Assembly (NCBI RefSeq): GCF_020892095.1
Contig: NZ_AP024845.1
Span: forward strand, 1-64,000
Direction of reading: 5' to 3'
Source of the DNA: Claveliimonas bilis
GTDB lineage: Bacteria; Bacillota; Clostridia; Lachnospirales; Lachnospiraceae
DNA length: 64,000 nucleotides
Of the stretch, positions 52,163 through 62,385 are shown in pieces. Under the pieces are notes generated by a model, which was not told the DNA's origin, ran no database searches, and saw nothing but the letters and a program-made list of their open reading frames with translations. How positions within the stretch are numbered: position 1 is the first letter of the stretch; each line of letters opens with the position of its first letter. The translations under genes and the position numbers were made by a program.

Positions 52163-52630
52163 TTAAAAATCGAATGCCAGACGAATAAGCGCGATATCGC
52201 CTTTGTCAAATGTTTTTTGTTCACTGTTTTCCATTTCAATCGTTACGGTATCTTTATCATAGCCTGTAAGGATTCCGGTAAATTCTTTCTTTTTGTCCAC
52301 CATACGGTACGTGCGGATCTCTACTTCCTTCCCGAGACTTCTTTTAAAGTCCTTCTCTTTTTTCAGGGGACGGCCAAGTCCCGGTGAACTTACTTCCAAA
52401 ATATAGGACTCTTCGATAAAGTCCTTTTCATCCAGGAGATCGGAGAGCTCTCTGCTGACCTTCTCACAGTCATCCACATTGATTCCTCCCGGTTTGTCGA
52501 TGTAGGCGCGAAGATACCAGTTTCCGCCTTCTTTTACATACTCTACATCCACCAGTTCAAATCCGTTTCTTTCCATGATCGGATTTAAGAGTTCTTCTGT
52601 TCTTTGCTCATAAATTTCTCTTTTTGCCAA
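52163..52630 (-). CDS. rimP: Ribosome maturation factor RimP
   Basis: A 155-residue protein, NPIMERNGFELVDVEYVKEG, then LRAYIDKPGGINVDDCEKVS and SSPGLGRPLKKEKDF. It takes part in 30S assembly. First gene of the rimP-nusA-rnpM-rplGA-infB-rbfA-nrnA-truB-ribF operon. GGAGG lies before the ATG. Confidence 0.93.
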   Translation of the reverse strand: MAKREIYEQRTEELLNPIMERNGFELVDVEYVKEGGNWYLRAYIDKPGGINVDDCEKVSRELSDLLDEKDFIEESYILEVSSPGLGRPLKKEKDFKRSLGKEVEIRTYRMVDKKKEFTGILTGYDKDTVTIEMENSEQKTFDKGDIALIRLAFDF

Positions 52631-52714
52631 CGTAAAACCTCCTATTCGTACCGTTTCTGCTTCATAACTCCAGCGGAAATATGGGAAATCCAGAAAACCT
52701 TTCCATCATATAAA

Positions 52715-52740
52715 GAAGAGTGAACTTTCGTCCACTCTTC
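52715..52740 (-). promoter_or_regulatory. Leader hairpin of the rimP-nusA-infB operon
   Basis: GAAGAGTGGAC / GTTCACTCTTC on the minus strand, tight loop GAAA, followed by TTTATAT. It lies about 25-30 nt downstream of the transcription start and could act as an attenuator. Confidence 0.6.
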
Positions 52741-52767
52741 TGCCGCATGTTTATGTAACTGTTGTTT

Positions 52768-52796
52768 AGTATAGCACTGTTTTTACGGAAAATCAA
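52768..52796 (-). promoter_or_regulatory. Promoter of the rimP-nusA-infB operon
   Basis: On the minus strand TTGATT (52791-52796), 17-bp spacer, TATACT (52768-52773). Confidence 0.72.
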
Positions 52797-52843
52797 GGGA
52801 TTTCCCGTACTTTTTTTATATACCGGATTTTCTGTCCTAAATC

Positions 52844-55084
52844 TTATCCCCGGTTCTTTACTCCCTGGGTGTCTCTCTTTCCGATCCTGAGGCGGTTAAG
52901 AACTACTTCTTTCTCTTTATATACCGCCTTGGCCTCTGTCCCCTCGTCGAAGAGATACGCTGCTTCCAGCTCATCGTTTTTCTTAAGCCGGATTCCTCTT
53001 ACACCCACAGCTCCTTTTTTCTTTTCTGAAACTTCTGACGCCGGGAAACGAAGGAAATACCCATCCTTTGTTTGAAGGACCACCTGCTTATTGTCGGTAA
53101 TGACCGCCACACTGACAAGGCTGTCTCCCTCCTGCAGCTTCGTGGCTGCTATTGTCCGCTTGGATACCTGAAATTCTGTTCCTTCCACCTGCTTGATCAT
53201 TCCCTGCTTAGTGGCAAAAAAGATTCTGGAGAAACGCATCTGTTCCGCGTCGCACAGATAGACGATCTCTTCCTGCGTGCTGTCAAAGTTGCTCATATTA
53301 TCCACCGGCTGGCCCTTATCCCTGAATTTTCCAAAAGGAACATCCAGAACTTTCAGCTGATGCATCTTTCCCCCGTCAGTAAAGATACAGATCTTTCCGG
53401 TATTCAGACAGTTCACTACATATTTGTTTTCACTGTCCGCCGCCTCTTTATTCCTCTCATAGGTAGGAACATCCACGCATCTTGCATATCCGAAACGATC
53501 CATAAGAAAGACGATCTCCTGCTCCTCGATCTTCTTTTCTTCAAAGACAGCTTCCTCTGCATTCTCAACCACAGTCTTTCGTTTGACTGCAAATTCCTTT
53601 TTAAACGCATCTAATTCTTCTATAATAACGTCTGCCATGGAATCATAGTTATTTAAAATATCCTCGTATCTTGCAATATTAGCCAGGGTCTCCTCATGCT
53701 CCTTCATAAGCGCTTCGATTTCCAGCCCGATCAGCTTATAAAGGCGCATTTCCAGGATGGCTGTGGCCTGCCGCTCCGTAAAGCGCAGCATGGACGCCAT
53801 TTTCTTGGAAATCTTGGATTTAAAGACAATGTTGTCAGTGACCCCTTTTGTCAGACATTCCTTCGCATCCTTCACCGACCGGCTTCCGCGAAGGATCTCA
53901 ATGATCAGGTCTATGACATCACACGCCTTTATCAGACCTTCCTGGATTTCTTTGCGGTCCAGCTCCTTTGCAAGAAGATTTTTGTATTTGCGTGTTGCAA
54001 GTTCAAACTGGAAATCCACATGATGCTCAATGATCTTCTTAAGCCCCATGGTCTCCGGACGTCCGTCTGCAACTGCCAGCATATTGACGCCAAAAGTATC
54101 TTCCAGCCTTGTCTTTTTATAGAGCATATTAGTCAGATTTTTGACATCTGCCCCTTTTTTCAGCTCAATGACAATGCGGATCCCTTCCTTGGAGGACTGG
54201 TTGGAAATATCTACAATATCGTTTGTCTTTTTTGTTTCTACAAGGGCACAAACATCGTTGAGGAATTTTCCGATTCCTGCCCCGATCATGGTATACGGGA
54301 TTTCTGTAATGACTAGACGCTGTTTTCCGCCTTTCATGTCCTCCACTTCCACTTTACCCCGCAGTTTGATCTTGCCGGTTCCTGTTTCGTAGATGTTCAG
54401 GAGATCATCCTTGTTTACCACAATGCCGCCGGTAGGAAAATCCGGCCCTTTTACATATTTCATCAGCTGCCTTGTGCTGATTTCATCATTTTTCATATAG
54501 GCCTTCACTGCGTCGATGACTTCGCCCAGATTGTGAGTCGGAATACTGGTCGCCATACCGACTGCGATTCCTTCCGCTCCATTTACAAGAAGGTTGGGAA
54601 TACGCACCGGAAGCACTTCCGGTTCTTTTTCCGTCTCGTCAAAGTTGGACATAAAATTGACTACATCCTTGTCCAGATCCTTAAGAAACGCCATCTGTGT
54701 AAATTTGGCAAGGCGGGCCTCTGTGTAACGCATGGCCGCCGCCCCGTCTCCCTCAATGGAACCAAAATTCCCGTGGCCATCCACAAGGACCATGCCTTTT
54801 TTAAATTCCTGTGCCATCACCACAAGGGCTTCATAAATGGAACTGTCTCCGTGAGGATGGTATTTACCCATCGTATCTCCTACTATACGGGCACATTTAC
54901 GGTAAGGCCTGTCATAGCGGATACCCAGCTCGTGCATGTCATAAAGTGTCCGCCGCTGAACAGGCTTCAGCCCATCGCGCACATCCGGAAGGGCCCTTGC
55001 AATAATGACGCTCATCGCATAATCAATATAAGATTTTTTCATCAGATCCGAGTATTCCGTACGAATGATCTGTTCTTCCTGCAT
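52844..55084 (-). CDS. parC: Type IIA topoisomerase subunit A (ParC-like)
   Basis: A 746-residue DNA-cleaving subunit. The active tyrosine is in AAMRYTEARLAKF (near residue 120); KYHPHGDSSIYEALV is the quinolone-binding region with the usual serine. The beta-propeller C-terminus lacks an evident GyrA box (QRRGGKG), and the protein is shorter than GyrA; both point to topoisomerase IV rather than gyrase. It is paired with a ParE-like gene 14 bp upstream. A gyrA call cannot be fully excluded from sequence alone. Confidence 0.78.
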   Translation of the reverse strand: MQEEQIIRTEYSDLMKKSYIDYAMSVIIARALPDVRDGLKPVQRRTLYDMHELGIRYDRPYRKCARIVGDTMGKYHPHGDSSIYEALVVMAQEFKKGMVLVDGHGNFGSIEGDGAAAMRYTEARLAKFTQMAFLKDLDKDVVNFMSNFDETEKEPEVLPVRIPNLLVNGAEGIAVGMATSIPTHNLGEVIDAVKAYMKNDEISTRQLMKYVKGPDFPTGGIVVNKDDLLNIYETGTGKIKLRGKVEVEDMKGGKQRLVITEIPYTMIGAGIGKFLNDVCALVETKKTNDIVDISNQSSKEGIRIVIELKKGADVKNLTNMLYKKTRLEDTFGVNMLAVADGRPETMGLKKIIEHHVDFQFELATRKYKNLLAKELDRKEIQEGLIKACDVIDLIIEILRGSRSVKDAKECLTKGVTDNIVFKSKISKKMASMLRFTERQATAILEMRLYKLIGLEIEALMKEHEETLANIARYEDILNNYDSMADVIIEELDAFKKEFAVKRKTVVENAEEAVFEEKKIEEQEIVFLMDRFGYARCVDVPTYERNKEAADSENKYVVNCLNTGKICIFTDGGKMHQLKVLDVPFGKFRDKGQPVDNMSNFDSTQEEIVYLCDAEQMRFSRIFFATKQGMIKQVEGTEFQVSKRTIAATKLQEGDSLVSVAVITDNKQVVLQTKDGYFLRFPASEVSEKKKGAVGVRGIRLKKNDELEAAYLFDEGTEAKAVYKEKEVVLNRLRIGKRDTQGVKNRG

Positions 55085-55098
55085 TGCTATTCTCCCTT

Positions 55099-57021
55099 CT
55101 AAATGTCAAGCTCTGCCTCTGTGGCATTTTCATAAATAAAAGCCCGTCGGGGAGGCACTTCATTTCCCATCAGCATCTCTGTTACGCCGGAAGCCATTCT
55201 GGCGTCTTCTATTTCTACCAGCTTCAGGATCCTTGTCTTTGGATTGAGGGTTGTCTCCCATAACTGCTCTGCGTCCATTTCTCCAAGGCCTTTGTATCGC
55301 TGGAGGGTAAATGGTCCTTCATGGGTTTTCCGGTATCTTTCCAGTGCCTTATCATCGTAGAGATATTCTTCCTCGCCTTTTTTGGGCATGGCTTTGTAAA
55401 GAGGCGGCATGGCGATATACACATGTCCCTCATAGATCAGCTCCGGCATAAACCGATAAAACAATGTCAAAAGCAACGTGGAAATATGTGCTCCGTCCAC
55501 ATCTGCATCTGCCATAATAATGATCTTATCATACCGCAGCTTTGTAATATCGAAATCGTTGCCATATCCTTCCGAAAATCCGCATCCGAAAGCATTGATC
55601 ATAGTTTTGATCTCGGCATTGGCAAGAATCTTATCAATGCTCGCCTTTTCCACATTGAGGATTTTCCCCCGGATGGGCAGGATTGCCTGATACATTCTGT
55701 CTCTTGCTGTTTTGGCAGATCCTCCCGCGGAATCTCCCTCCACAATAAATATCTCGCATTTGGAAGCATCCCTGCTCTCACAGTTTGCAAGCTTCCCGTT
55801 ACTGTCAAAGGAATATTTCTGTTTTGTCAGAAGGTTTGTCTTGGCCCTTTCTTCTGTCTTCCGTATCTTTGCCGCTTTTTCCGCACAGGAAAGAACCTTT
55901 TTCAGGTTTTCCAGATTCCGGTCAAAATACCTTACGATCTCATCGTTGGTCACTTTGCTGACAGCTTTTGCCGCATCAGGATTGTCCAGCTTGGTCTTTG
56001 TCTGTCCCTCGAATCTGGGATCCGGGTGTTTAATGGAAATAATGGCTGTCATTCCGTTGCGGATATCCGCTCCTGTAAAATTGCTGTCCTTTTCCTTTAA
56101 AATGCCGAGTTCTCTTGCATACTGATTCATTACCGTCGTAAAGGTTGTCTTAAATCCGGTCAGATGTGTGCCGCCCTCGGCGTTATAAATATTATTGCAA
56201 AATCCCAACACATTTTCGTGAAATTCATTGACATACTGAAAGGCGGCTTCCACCTCAATGCCTTCCGCCTCTCCTTTAAAATAAACCGGCTCATGGATGA
56301 TTTCCTTCTTTTCATTGAGTTCTTTAATAAATCCCAGAATTCCATCCGGCTCATGATAAGTGATCTTCTCCGGTTCACTGCCCCGTCTGTCTTCATATAT
56401 AATTGTCAAAGAAGGATTCAGGTAAGCCGTCTCATGCATACGGCTCTTTACCTCTTCTCCCCGGAAGCGGGTCTTTTCAAAGATCGTATCGTCCGGAAGG
56501 AAGTTTACCTTTGTCCCGGTTTTTCTTGTCTTTGCAATCCTGGGCAGAAGTCCGTCCTCCAGCTCTATGACAGGGATTCCTCTCTCATAGCGGTCGTGAT
56601 GCACATATCCTTCCCTGCTGATTTCCACATCCATATAGGATGAGAGCGCGTTGACAACAGAGGAACCTACGCCGTGAAGTCCACCGCTCGTCTTATAAGC
56701 TGAATCATCAAATTTTCCGCCGGCATGCAAAGTAGTATAGACGATACGCGCCGCCGGCAGGCCTTTGGCATGCATACCTACCGGAACGCCCCGCCCGTTA
56801 TCGCTTACTGTACAGGATCCGTCCTTTTCCAGGACCACATGGATCTCACTGCAGTATCCTGCCAGGTGTTCATCCACCGCATTGTCCACCATCTCATAGA
56901 TCAAATGATTCAATCCTTTTGTGGAAACGCTTCCTATATACATTCCCGGACGTTTCCGCACTGCTTCCAGACCTTCCAGTATGGCAATGCTATCTGCATC
57001 ATAGGTATTTTTCTTTGCCAT
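55099..57021 (-). CDS. parE: Type IIA topoisomerase subunit B (ParE-like)
   Basis: A 640-residue ATPase subunit. The GHKL ATP site is visible in LIYEMVDNAVDEHLAGYCSE, CTVSDNGRGVPVGMHAKG and TSGGLHGVGSSVVNALS. The TOPRIM domain has EGDSAGGSAKTARDR and MADADVDGAHISTLLLTLFY, followed by the conserved end QRYKGLGEMDAEQLWETTLN. Together with ParC it decatenates chromosomes. First gene of the pair, with its own promoter. Confidence 0.8.
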   Translation of the reverse strand: MAKKNTYDADSIAILEGLEAVRKRPGMYIGSVSTKGLNHLIYEMVDNAVDEHLAGYCSEIHVVLEKDGSCTVSDNGRGVPVGMHAKGLPAARIVYTTLHAGGKFDDSAYKTSGGLHGVGSSVVNALSSYMDVEISREGYVHHDRYERGIPVIELEDGLLPRIAKTRKTGTKVNFLPDDTIFEKTRFRGEEVKSRMHETAYLNPSLTIIYEDRRGSEPEKITYHEPDGILGFIKELNEKKEIIHEPVYFKGEAEGIEVEAAFQYVNEFHENVLGFCNNIYNAEGGTHLTGFKTTFTTVMNQYARELGILKEKDSNFTGADIRNGMTAIISIKHPDPRFEGQTKTKLDNPDAAKAVSKVTNDEIVRYFDRNLENLKKVLSCAEKAAKIRKTEERAKTNLLTKQKYSFDSNGKLANCESRDASKCEIFIVEGDSAGGSAKTARDRMYQAILPIRGKILNVEKASIDKILANAEIKTMINAFGCGFSEGYGNDFDITKLRYDKIIIMADADVDGAHISTLLLTLFYRFMPELIYEGHVYIAMPPLYKAMPKKGEEEYLYDDKALERYRKTHEGPFTLQRYKGLGEMDAEQLWETTLNPKTRILKLVEIEDARMASGVTEMLMGNEVPPRRAFIYENATEAELDI

Positions 57022-57064
57022 ATCGCTTTTACCCCTTCTCCTGATTTTTCACCATATCATTCCA

Positions 57065-57093
57065 ATATTAGCATAAAATACAGGGTTGTGCAA
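57065..57093 (-). promoter_or_regulatory. Promoter of parE-parC
   Basis: On the minus strand TTGCAC (57088-57093), 17-bp spacer, TAATAT (57065-57070). Confidence 0.65.
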
Positions 57094-57112
57094 ACAAAAA
57101 CACCCTTCTGCC

Positions 57113-58294
57113 TCAGCCTGTCAGCACCGTATTGAGAAGATCCGCCAGAACTTCCATGGCGTTTTTCATTTCCTGTACTGTGTTTGTCTGAGCCCCTGCT
57201 TCCACAAGAAGACTCTTTGGCATAAAGTGCATATTATATCTGTAGCCCCTAAGGTAGATCCTCCTTGCAAATCCCGGATATCTGTTGTTGGCAGCCACCT
57301 GCATCTGAAGGGAAAAAGCCAGGTTATCCTGTATGTAAGGGTTCGCCAGATAATCAATCTCTCCATTGGCTCTTGTCTTGCTAAGACCGTTGAAAAACAT
57401 GATCTGAGCAGTCTGTTCTCCGTTTACTTCCGTTACAAGGTGAGTTCCTTCCCCCACGCCGTCTCTGTGCAGGTCGATCACTACCTCGATAGTGGGATTT
57501 TCTTCCAGGATCTTCTGAATATCCGGTTTAGCCATATCATATGCAAGGCTGCGGTCCAGCTTTCCGTCGATCAGATCGTATACGCCTTTATGATGAAGGG
57601 TAGGAATATGGTAGGTATCATTTAAAAGACTTGTCAGATAATCCCCGATCCCCACAATCGAGGTGGACTCATCACCCTGTACCGAATCGGCAAACATTTC
57701 CTGTGAATGGGTATGATAGATCAGGATCTTCGGTCCCTCCTGACTTTGGTCGATCTTCATGTTCTTTGCCATCAGCTCCCCGCCTTTCAGCTCGTCAGGC
57801 CGAATCATAGTAGTGCTGTCCACTGTATAAAAATTACTGAGAAGATAATTAAAATCGCTCATTTTTTCAATAGAAGTATCAATCGGCGTCCCGGATGTAT
57901 GTATCGTTTCCGCCGAATCGTCCTTTCCACTGATCAGTTTTCCATCCGCTCCGACTTCATTTTCATCATGGGCCTGCCGGCTTAATATCATTTCATAGGT
58001 AGCCGCATCTTCCACATCTGTACCGCCTCCTTCCTTTTCTTCTACATAAGATCCCAGCGGAACAAGAAGCGAGGTGCTTCTTGCAACCATATCGGGCAGG
58101 GAGAACTGTCTGCCTTTCTCCTCATAGAAAAAGCCGGGCAGCCAGACCTCCTCCACATGCCCAAAAAGTGCTCCGCTTATTTTCTCTCCTCCGCATTTCC
58201 AGGGTTTTACACCTGCCTGTACAACGGCATATCCCAGTAACAGAACCAAAATGCACATTATTCCGATTCTGCTAAGCCTCCATTTCCTCTTCAC
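57113..58294 (-). CDS. spoIIP: Stage II sporulation protein P
   Basis: A 393-residue peptidoglycan amidase/endopeptidase working with SpoIID and SpoIIM in engulfment. One N-terminal membrane helix (IGIMCILVLLLGYAVVQAGV). The catalytic domain has ILIYHTHSQEMFADS (metal-binding histidine), TIEVVIDLHRDGVGE (second histidine) and LLVEAGAQTNT with the catalytic glutamate. It is downstream of gpr as in Bacillus. Confidence 0.92.
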   Translation of the reverse strand: MKRKWRLSRIGIMCILVLLLGYAVVQAGVKPWKCGGEKISGALFGHVEEVWLPGFFYEEKGRQFSLPDMVARSTSLLVPLGSYVEEKEGGGTDVEDAATYEMILSRQAHDENEVGADGKLISGKDDSAETIHTSGTPIDTSIEKMSDFNYLLSNFYTVDSTTMIRPDELKGGELMAKNMKIDQSQEGPKILIYHTHSQEMFADSVQGDESTSIVGIGDYLTSLLNDTYHIPTLHHKGVYDLIDGKLDRSLAYDMAKPDIQKILEENPTIEVVIDLHRDGVGEGTHLVTEVNGEQTAQIMFFNGLSKTRANGEIDYLANPYIQDNLAFSLQMQVAANNRYPGFARRIYLRGYRYNMHFMPKSLLVEAGAQTNTVQEMKNAMEVLADLLNTVLTG

Positions 58295-58323
58295 TTTCTC
58301 ACCTGCTTACTGAATCTTTTACC

Positions 58324-58352
58324 ACTATATGACCTCCGGTTCCGTTTTATGA
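58324..58352 (-). promoter_or_regulatory. Sigma-E-type promoter of spoIIP
   Basis: On the minus strand TCATAAAA (58345-58352), 13-bp spacer, CATATAGT (58324-58331), close to the mother-cell sigma-E consensus (-35 near TCATATT, -10 near CATACAAT). This fits SpoIIP's role in the mother cell. Confidence 0.55.
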
Positions 58353-58384
58353 AAGAATGAAGCAGGTCGGATCCTTCGTTTTCA

Positions 58385-59341
58385 TTACGATCCGAACAAA
58401 TGATTCAGAGCTTCGGAAATAGTATAGCTGATCCTCTTCACCGTCTCATCCACATCCTTCGGAGTAACAAACATCCCGTTCAGGTGGGGTGCGATCAGTT
58501 CCTTTACCAGTTCATACTTTTCCGCCGCATTATATCCCTGCAGGACCACCCCTACTCCTTTTAGGGTATCTGATGTTTCCATGGCCCGGATCAGACTTTC
58601 CATGGCGTCGCTTACGATCGTTGCTGCATCCACCACGGTAGGTACTCCAATGGCAATGACCGGCACTCCCACAGTTTCTTTCGTAATGGCATTCCTGTGA
58701 TTTCCTACGCCGGAACCCGGATTGATCCCTGTATCAGACAATTGGATCGTCCGGTTCAGCCTTTTGGAATTGCGGGCTGCCAGGGCATCTACTGCAATAA
58801 CCACATCCGGTTTTGTCTCTTTCACCACTCCTCGTATGATCTCCACTGTCTCCATCCCGGTCTGTCCCATAACTCCTGGTACAATAGCGCTCAAAGGATC
58901 AACCCGATCTTTCCCCATCGCATATTTTCCATATTCTTTTACAATATGTCTTGTAATATTCAGATTATCCGCAACATAGGGCCCCAGCGCATCCGGAGTT
59001 ACCTGACGGTTTCCAAGCCCCGCTACAAGTACGGAACAGTCTTTCTTTTCGGCGGGAAGAAGCTGCCGTAAAAAACATTCCATTTCTTCCGATACTTCCC
59101 TGTGATAATCTTCATCCGGCACAGCTAGTTTTGGCGCCTCCAGTGTAATATAATTCCCTACAGGCTTTCCCATGGTGCGGGCCCCGTTTTCTGTTGTAAT
59201 TCTCACAGTCGTGACTCTGATTTCCCTCTCCTCATCATAATTTTCTTCCAGAACAACCCCCGGGATCTCTACGTTATCCGCCTCGAAACGCTCTTTCTGC
59301 TCTAAAGCCAGATCTGTCCGAATACTGTACTTCTCAATCAT
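58385..59341 (-). CDS. gpr: Spore germination protease GPR
   Basis: A 318-residue aspartic-type protease that degrades small acid-soluble spore proteins at germination. The zymogen start SIRTDLALEQKERF contains the autocleavage region. Conserved parts include VLVAGLGNRQVTPDALGPYV and VIAVDALAARNSKRLNRTIQ, then SDTGINPGSGVGNHRNA. It is followed by spoIIP. Confidence 0.92.
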   Translation of the reverse strand: MIEKYSIRTDLALEQKERFEADNVEIPGVVLEENYDEEREIRVTTVRITTENGARTMGKPVGNYITLEAPKLAVPDEDYHREVSEEMECFLRQLLPAEKKDCSVLVAGLGNRQVTPDALGPYVADNLNITRHIVKEYGKYAMGKDRVDPLSAIVPGVMGQTGMETVEIIRGVVKETKPDVVIAVDALAARNSKRLNRTIQLSDTGINPGSGVGNHRNAITKETVGVPVIAIGVPTVVDAATIVSDAMESLIRAMETSDTLKGVGVVLQGYNAAEKYELVKELIAPHLNGMFVTPKDVDETVKRISYTISEALNHLFGS

Positions 59342-59404
59342 TTTGGCACCCTCATTTCAGTCTTGTTTTTCCTATAGTTTTTACAAATATTTGCGAAATA
59401 TGTA

Positions 59405-59433
59405 TTGACATCCCGGAATCATTGGCATAAAAT
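59405..59433 (+). promoter_or_regulatory. Promoter of rpsT
   Basis: TTGACA (59405-59410), 17-bp spacer, TAAAAT (59428-59433). Confidence 0.75.
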
Positions 59434-59445
59434 GAATGAGTATGT

Positions 59446-59478
59446 TTCGTTAGACTGTCCGTGTCCGGCTCTAACGAA
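59446..59478 (+). promoter_or_regulatory. Leader hairpin of rpsT
   Basis: TTCGTTAGA (59446-59454) pairs with TCTAACGAA (59470-59478). It lies at the very 5' end of the transcript, about 30 nt before the ribosome binding site. Possible autoregulatory or stabilising structure. Confidence 0.5.
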
Positions 59479-59524
59479 TCGGAAATCGAGATCATCGAAA
59501 TAGTATTATTTGGAGGTGGACAAG

Positions 59525-59788
59525 TTGGCTAACATTAAATCTGCTAAGAAGAGAATCTTAGTAAACGAAACAAAGGCTGCTAGAAATAAGGCAATCAAAT
59601 CTAAAGTAAAAACCTGTGTAAAGAAAGTTGAAACAGCTGTTGCAAATAAAGATGCCGCTGCTGCTGCAGAAGCTCTTAAAATTGCTACTGTAGAGATCAA
59701 CAAAGCAGGAAGCAAGGGTGTTTATCATAAAAACACATGCGCCAGAAAGATTTCCCGTTTAGCAAAAGCTGTAAACGGAATTGCTTAA
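59525..59788 (+). CDS. rpsT: 30S ribosomal protein S20
   Basis: An 87-residue protein, MANIKSAKKRILVNETKAAR at its start and HKNTCARKISRLAKAV at the end, binding 16S rRNA. The start is a TTG at 59525, set by GGAGGTGG at 59512-59519 and by the family's MANIKSAKKR start. The in-frame TTG at 59510 would lie before the ribosome binding site. It is the only core gene on the plus strand in the window. Confidence 0.95.
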   Translation: MANIKSAKKRILVNETKAARNKAIKSKVKTCVKKVETAVANKDAAAAAEALKIATVEINKAGSKGVYHKNTCARKISRLAKAVNGIA

Positions 59789-59805
59789 TCATAAAATGAA
59801 AGAAC

Positions 59806-59849
59806 ACAACAAAGACAGCCATACCGTCAGTGGCTGTCTTTGTTTTTTG
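59806..59849 (+). terminator. Terminator of rpsT
   Basis: AACAAAGACAGCCA (59808-59821) pairs with TGGCTGTCTTTGTT (59831-59844), followed by TTTT. Confidence 0.9.
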
Positions 59850-59878
59850 CTGGCGTCAGTCTACACTGACGCTATAAT

Positions 59879-60520
59879 CTAAATTGACGAATGTCCAAAA
59901 CTATTGACAAAAGCGTCTATCTTCTGTCCGGCCGCGCACATCGGACAATCTCCGTTAGCGTATTTCTCATAACCTGCCACATCTTTCTGTGTAAACACCG
60001 CATTGATATCCATTCCGGCCACCTTGGATACCTGGCTGAAAGCAGCGCAGATACCATTGACTCTTCCGCCGTAATAAAGAACACTCTCAATTGCCTGCAT
60101 CATCGTTTTTCCGGTAGTAATAAGTCCTGCTATGATCAGTGTCTGCTGTCCTTCTATCATACGTTTTGTATTGTCCCGGAACATCATTTGCCCCATCTGA
60201 TTCAACTCTGGTGTGACAAGAGAAATATTTTTTCCGCTGTTCAAAGATACCGTTCCCGGTCTGGAAAGTATATCTGCCACAAAAGTACCCACCACTTCCA
60301 TACCGTCAAGGCAGACAATCGTATCAATCTCAACCGAGGAAAGATATGGCTCTGCCAGCACTTTTGCTGTCTCACGAGCATTATTACAGCGTGATTTTAT
60401 GGTTGACAGATCAATGTAGGTATTGACGTGGGAATGAGTCGTAACAAAATGTCCTCTCATAATCTTTACACGTGCTTTCGGATTTTTCCATGAGCGCAGA
60501 TCTTCAAACTGAATGTCCAT
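59879..60520 (-). CDS. Phosphoribosyltransferase-domain protein (PyrE-like)
   Basis: A 213-residue protein with a type I phosphoribosyltransferase fold: SVEIDTIVCLDGMEVVGTFV is the early strand, QTLIIAGLITTGKTMMQAIE is a modified PRPP-binding loop, and VLYYGGRVNGICAAFS follows. The loop lacks the usual acidic pair (VDDV/VEDV) before TTG. A C-terminal CPMCAAGQKIDAF pair of cysteines is unusual for PyrE. Orotate phosphoribosyltransferase is possible, but a regulatory or other role cannot be excluded. It is a single gene after ilvC, separated by a terminator. Confidence 0.65.
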   Translation of the reverse strand: MDIQFEDLRSWKNPKARVKIMRGHFVTTHSHVNTYIDLSTIKSRCNNARETAKVLAEPYLSSVEIDTIVCLDGMEVVGTFVADILSRPGTVSLNSGKNISLVTPELNQMGQMMFRDNTKRMIEGQQTLIIAGLITTGKTMMQAIESVLYYGGRVNGICAAFSQVSKVAGMDINAVFTQKDVAGYEKYANGDCPMCAAGQKIDAFVNSFGHSSI

Positions 60521-60664
60521 AACTAAAACTCCTCCTTTCTGCTTTTCATTTTTTCTTAAATTGGATTCTTTGAAAATCTAATATCTGATTTGTATTTTAT
60601 CATAAATAATCCAAAAATTCATTATTATCAGATAAATTTAGAACAAAGAGTTTCCTATCGAACC

Positions 60665-60699
60665 AAAAAAGATACGCGCATCATCCGCACGTATCTTTT
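60665..60699 (-). terminator. Terminator of the ilvN-ilvC operon
   Basis: AAAAGATACGTGCGG / GCGCGTATCTTTTTT on the minus strand, about 30 bp after the ilvC stop. Confidence 0.88.
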
Positions 60700-60725
60700 C
60701 ATTTTCCTTTGAATTTCAGTATAAA

Positions 60726-61757
<1,032 letters not shown>

Positions 61758-61801
61758 CTAAAATTTTGATTTCTTTTTTATATTCGTTAAAGGAAACTCC
61801 T

Positions 61802-62359
61802 TTAGCTTGCTGTATTTTGTCTGTTCTCCTCATCCGGACTCCATGTCCATTTCTGGCCGTTCTCGTCAATACAGGTGATATCCCGTATACCTCTGGAAAG
61901 CCCCGTAATTCCGGTTCTGGCAAGTTCCAGTATTTCATACCCGTCAAGCAGATTCAAAAAGGCCTCCAGTTTGGATTGATTTCCAGTCAGCTCAAGCATC
62001 AGTGATTCCTTTTCCACATCCACTACTTTGGCACGGAAAATATCGGCCAGGGATATGACTTCTGCTCTCTCGGAAGCATTGGCTCTGATCTTTACCATGA
62101 TCAGTTCCCTGTATACAGACTCCCCTTCCTTCAGCACTTTGATTTCAATGACATCTTCCAGCTTGCGTACCTGCTTTTCAATCTGTGACAGGATCAGTTC
62201 ATCTCCGCTTGCTACAATCGTGATCCTTGTAAATCTGGGATCTGCAGTTACTCCTGCTGTAATACTGTCAATACTGTAGCCCCTTCGGCTGAACAGCCCT
62301 GAAATACGGCTTAACACACCTGGTGTATTATCTACCAGCAACGAAAAAACTCGTTTCAT
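61802..62359 (-). CDS. ilvN: Acetolactate synthase small (regulatory) subunit
   Basis: A 185-residue protein. The ACT domain is first (FSLLVDNTPGVLSRISGLFS, RRGYSIDSITAG), then the C-terminal ALS-small domain with LELTGNQSKLEAFLNLLDGY. It binds valine and controls the catalytic subunit IlvB, which is not beside it here. Confidence 0.92.
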   Translation of the reverse strand: MKRVFSLLVDNTPGVLSRISGLFSRRGYSIDSITAGVTADPRFTRITIVASGDELILSQIEKQVRKLEDVIEIKVLKEGESVYRELIMVKIRANASERAEVISLADIFRAKVVDVEKESLMLELTGNQSKLEAFLNLLDGYEILELARTGITGLSRGIRDITCIDENGQKWTWSPDEENRQNTAS

Positions 62360-62385
62360 ACAAGCACCTCTTTTCTTTCTTTTTG

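Noticed and set aside
52844-57021. gyrA/gyrB as names for the topoisomerase pair
   Set aside because: The A subunit has no visible GyrA box and is short; the ParE/ParC assignment fits better, though not beyond doubt without seeing the other pair.
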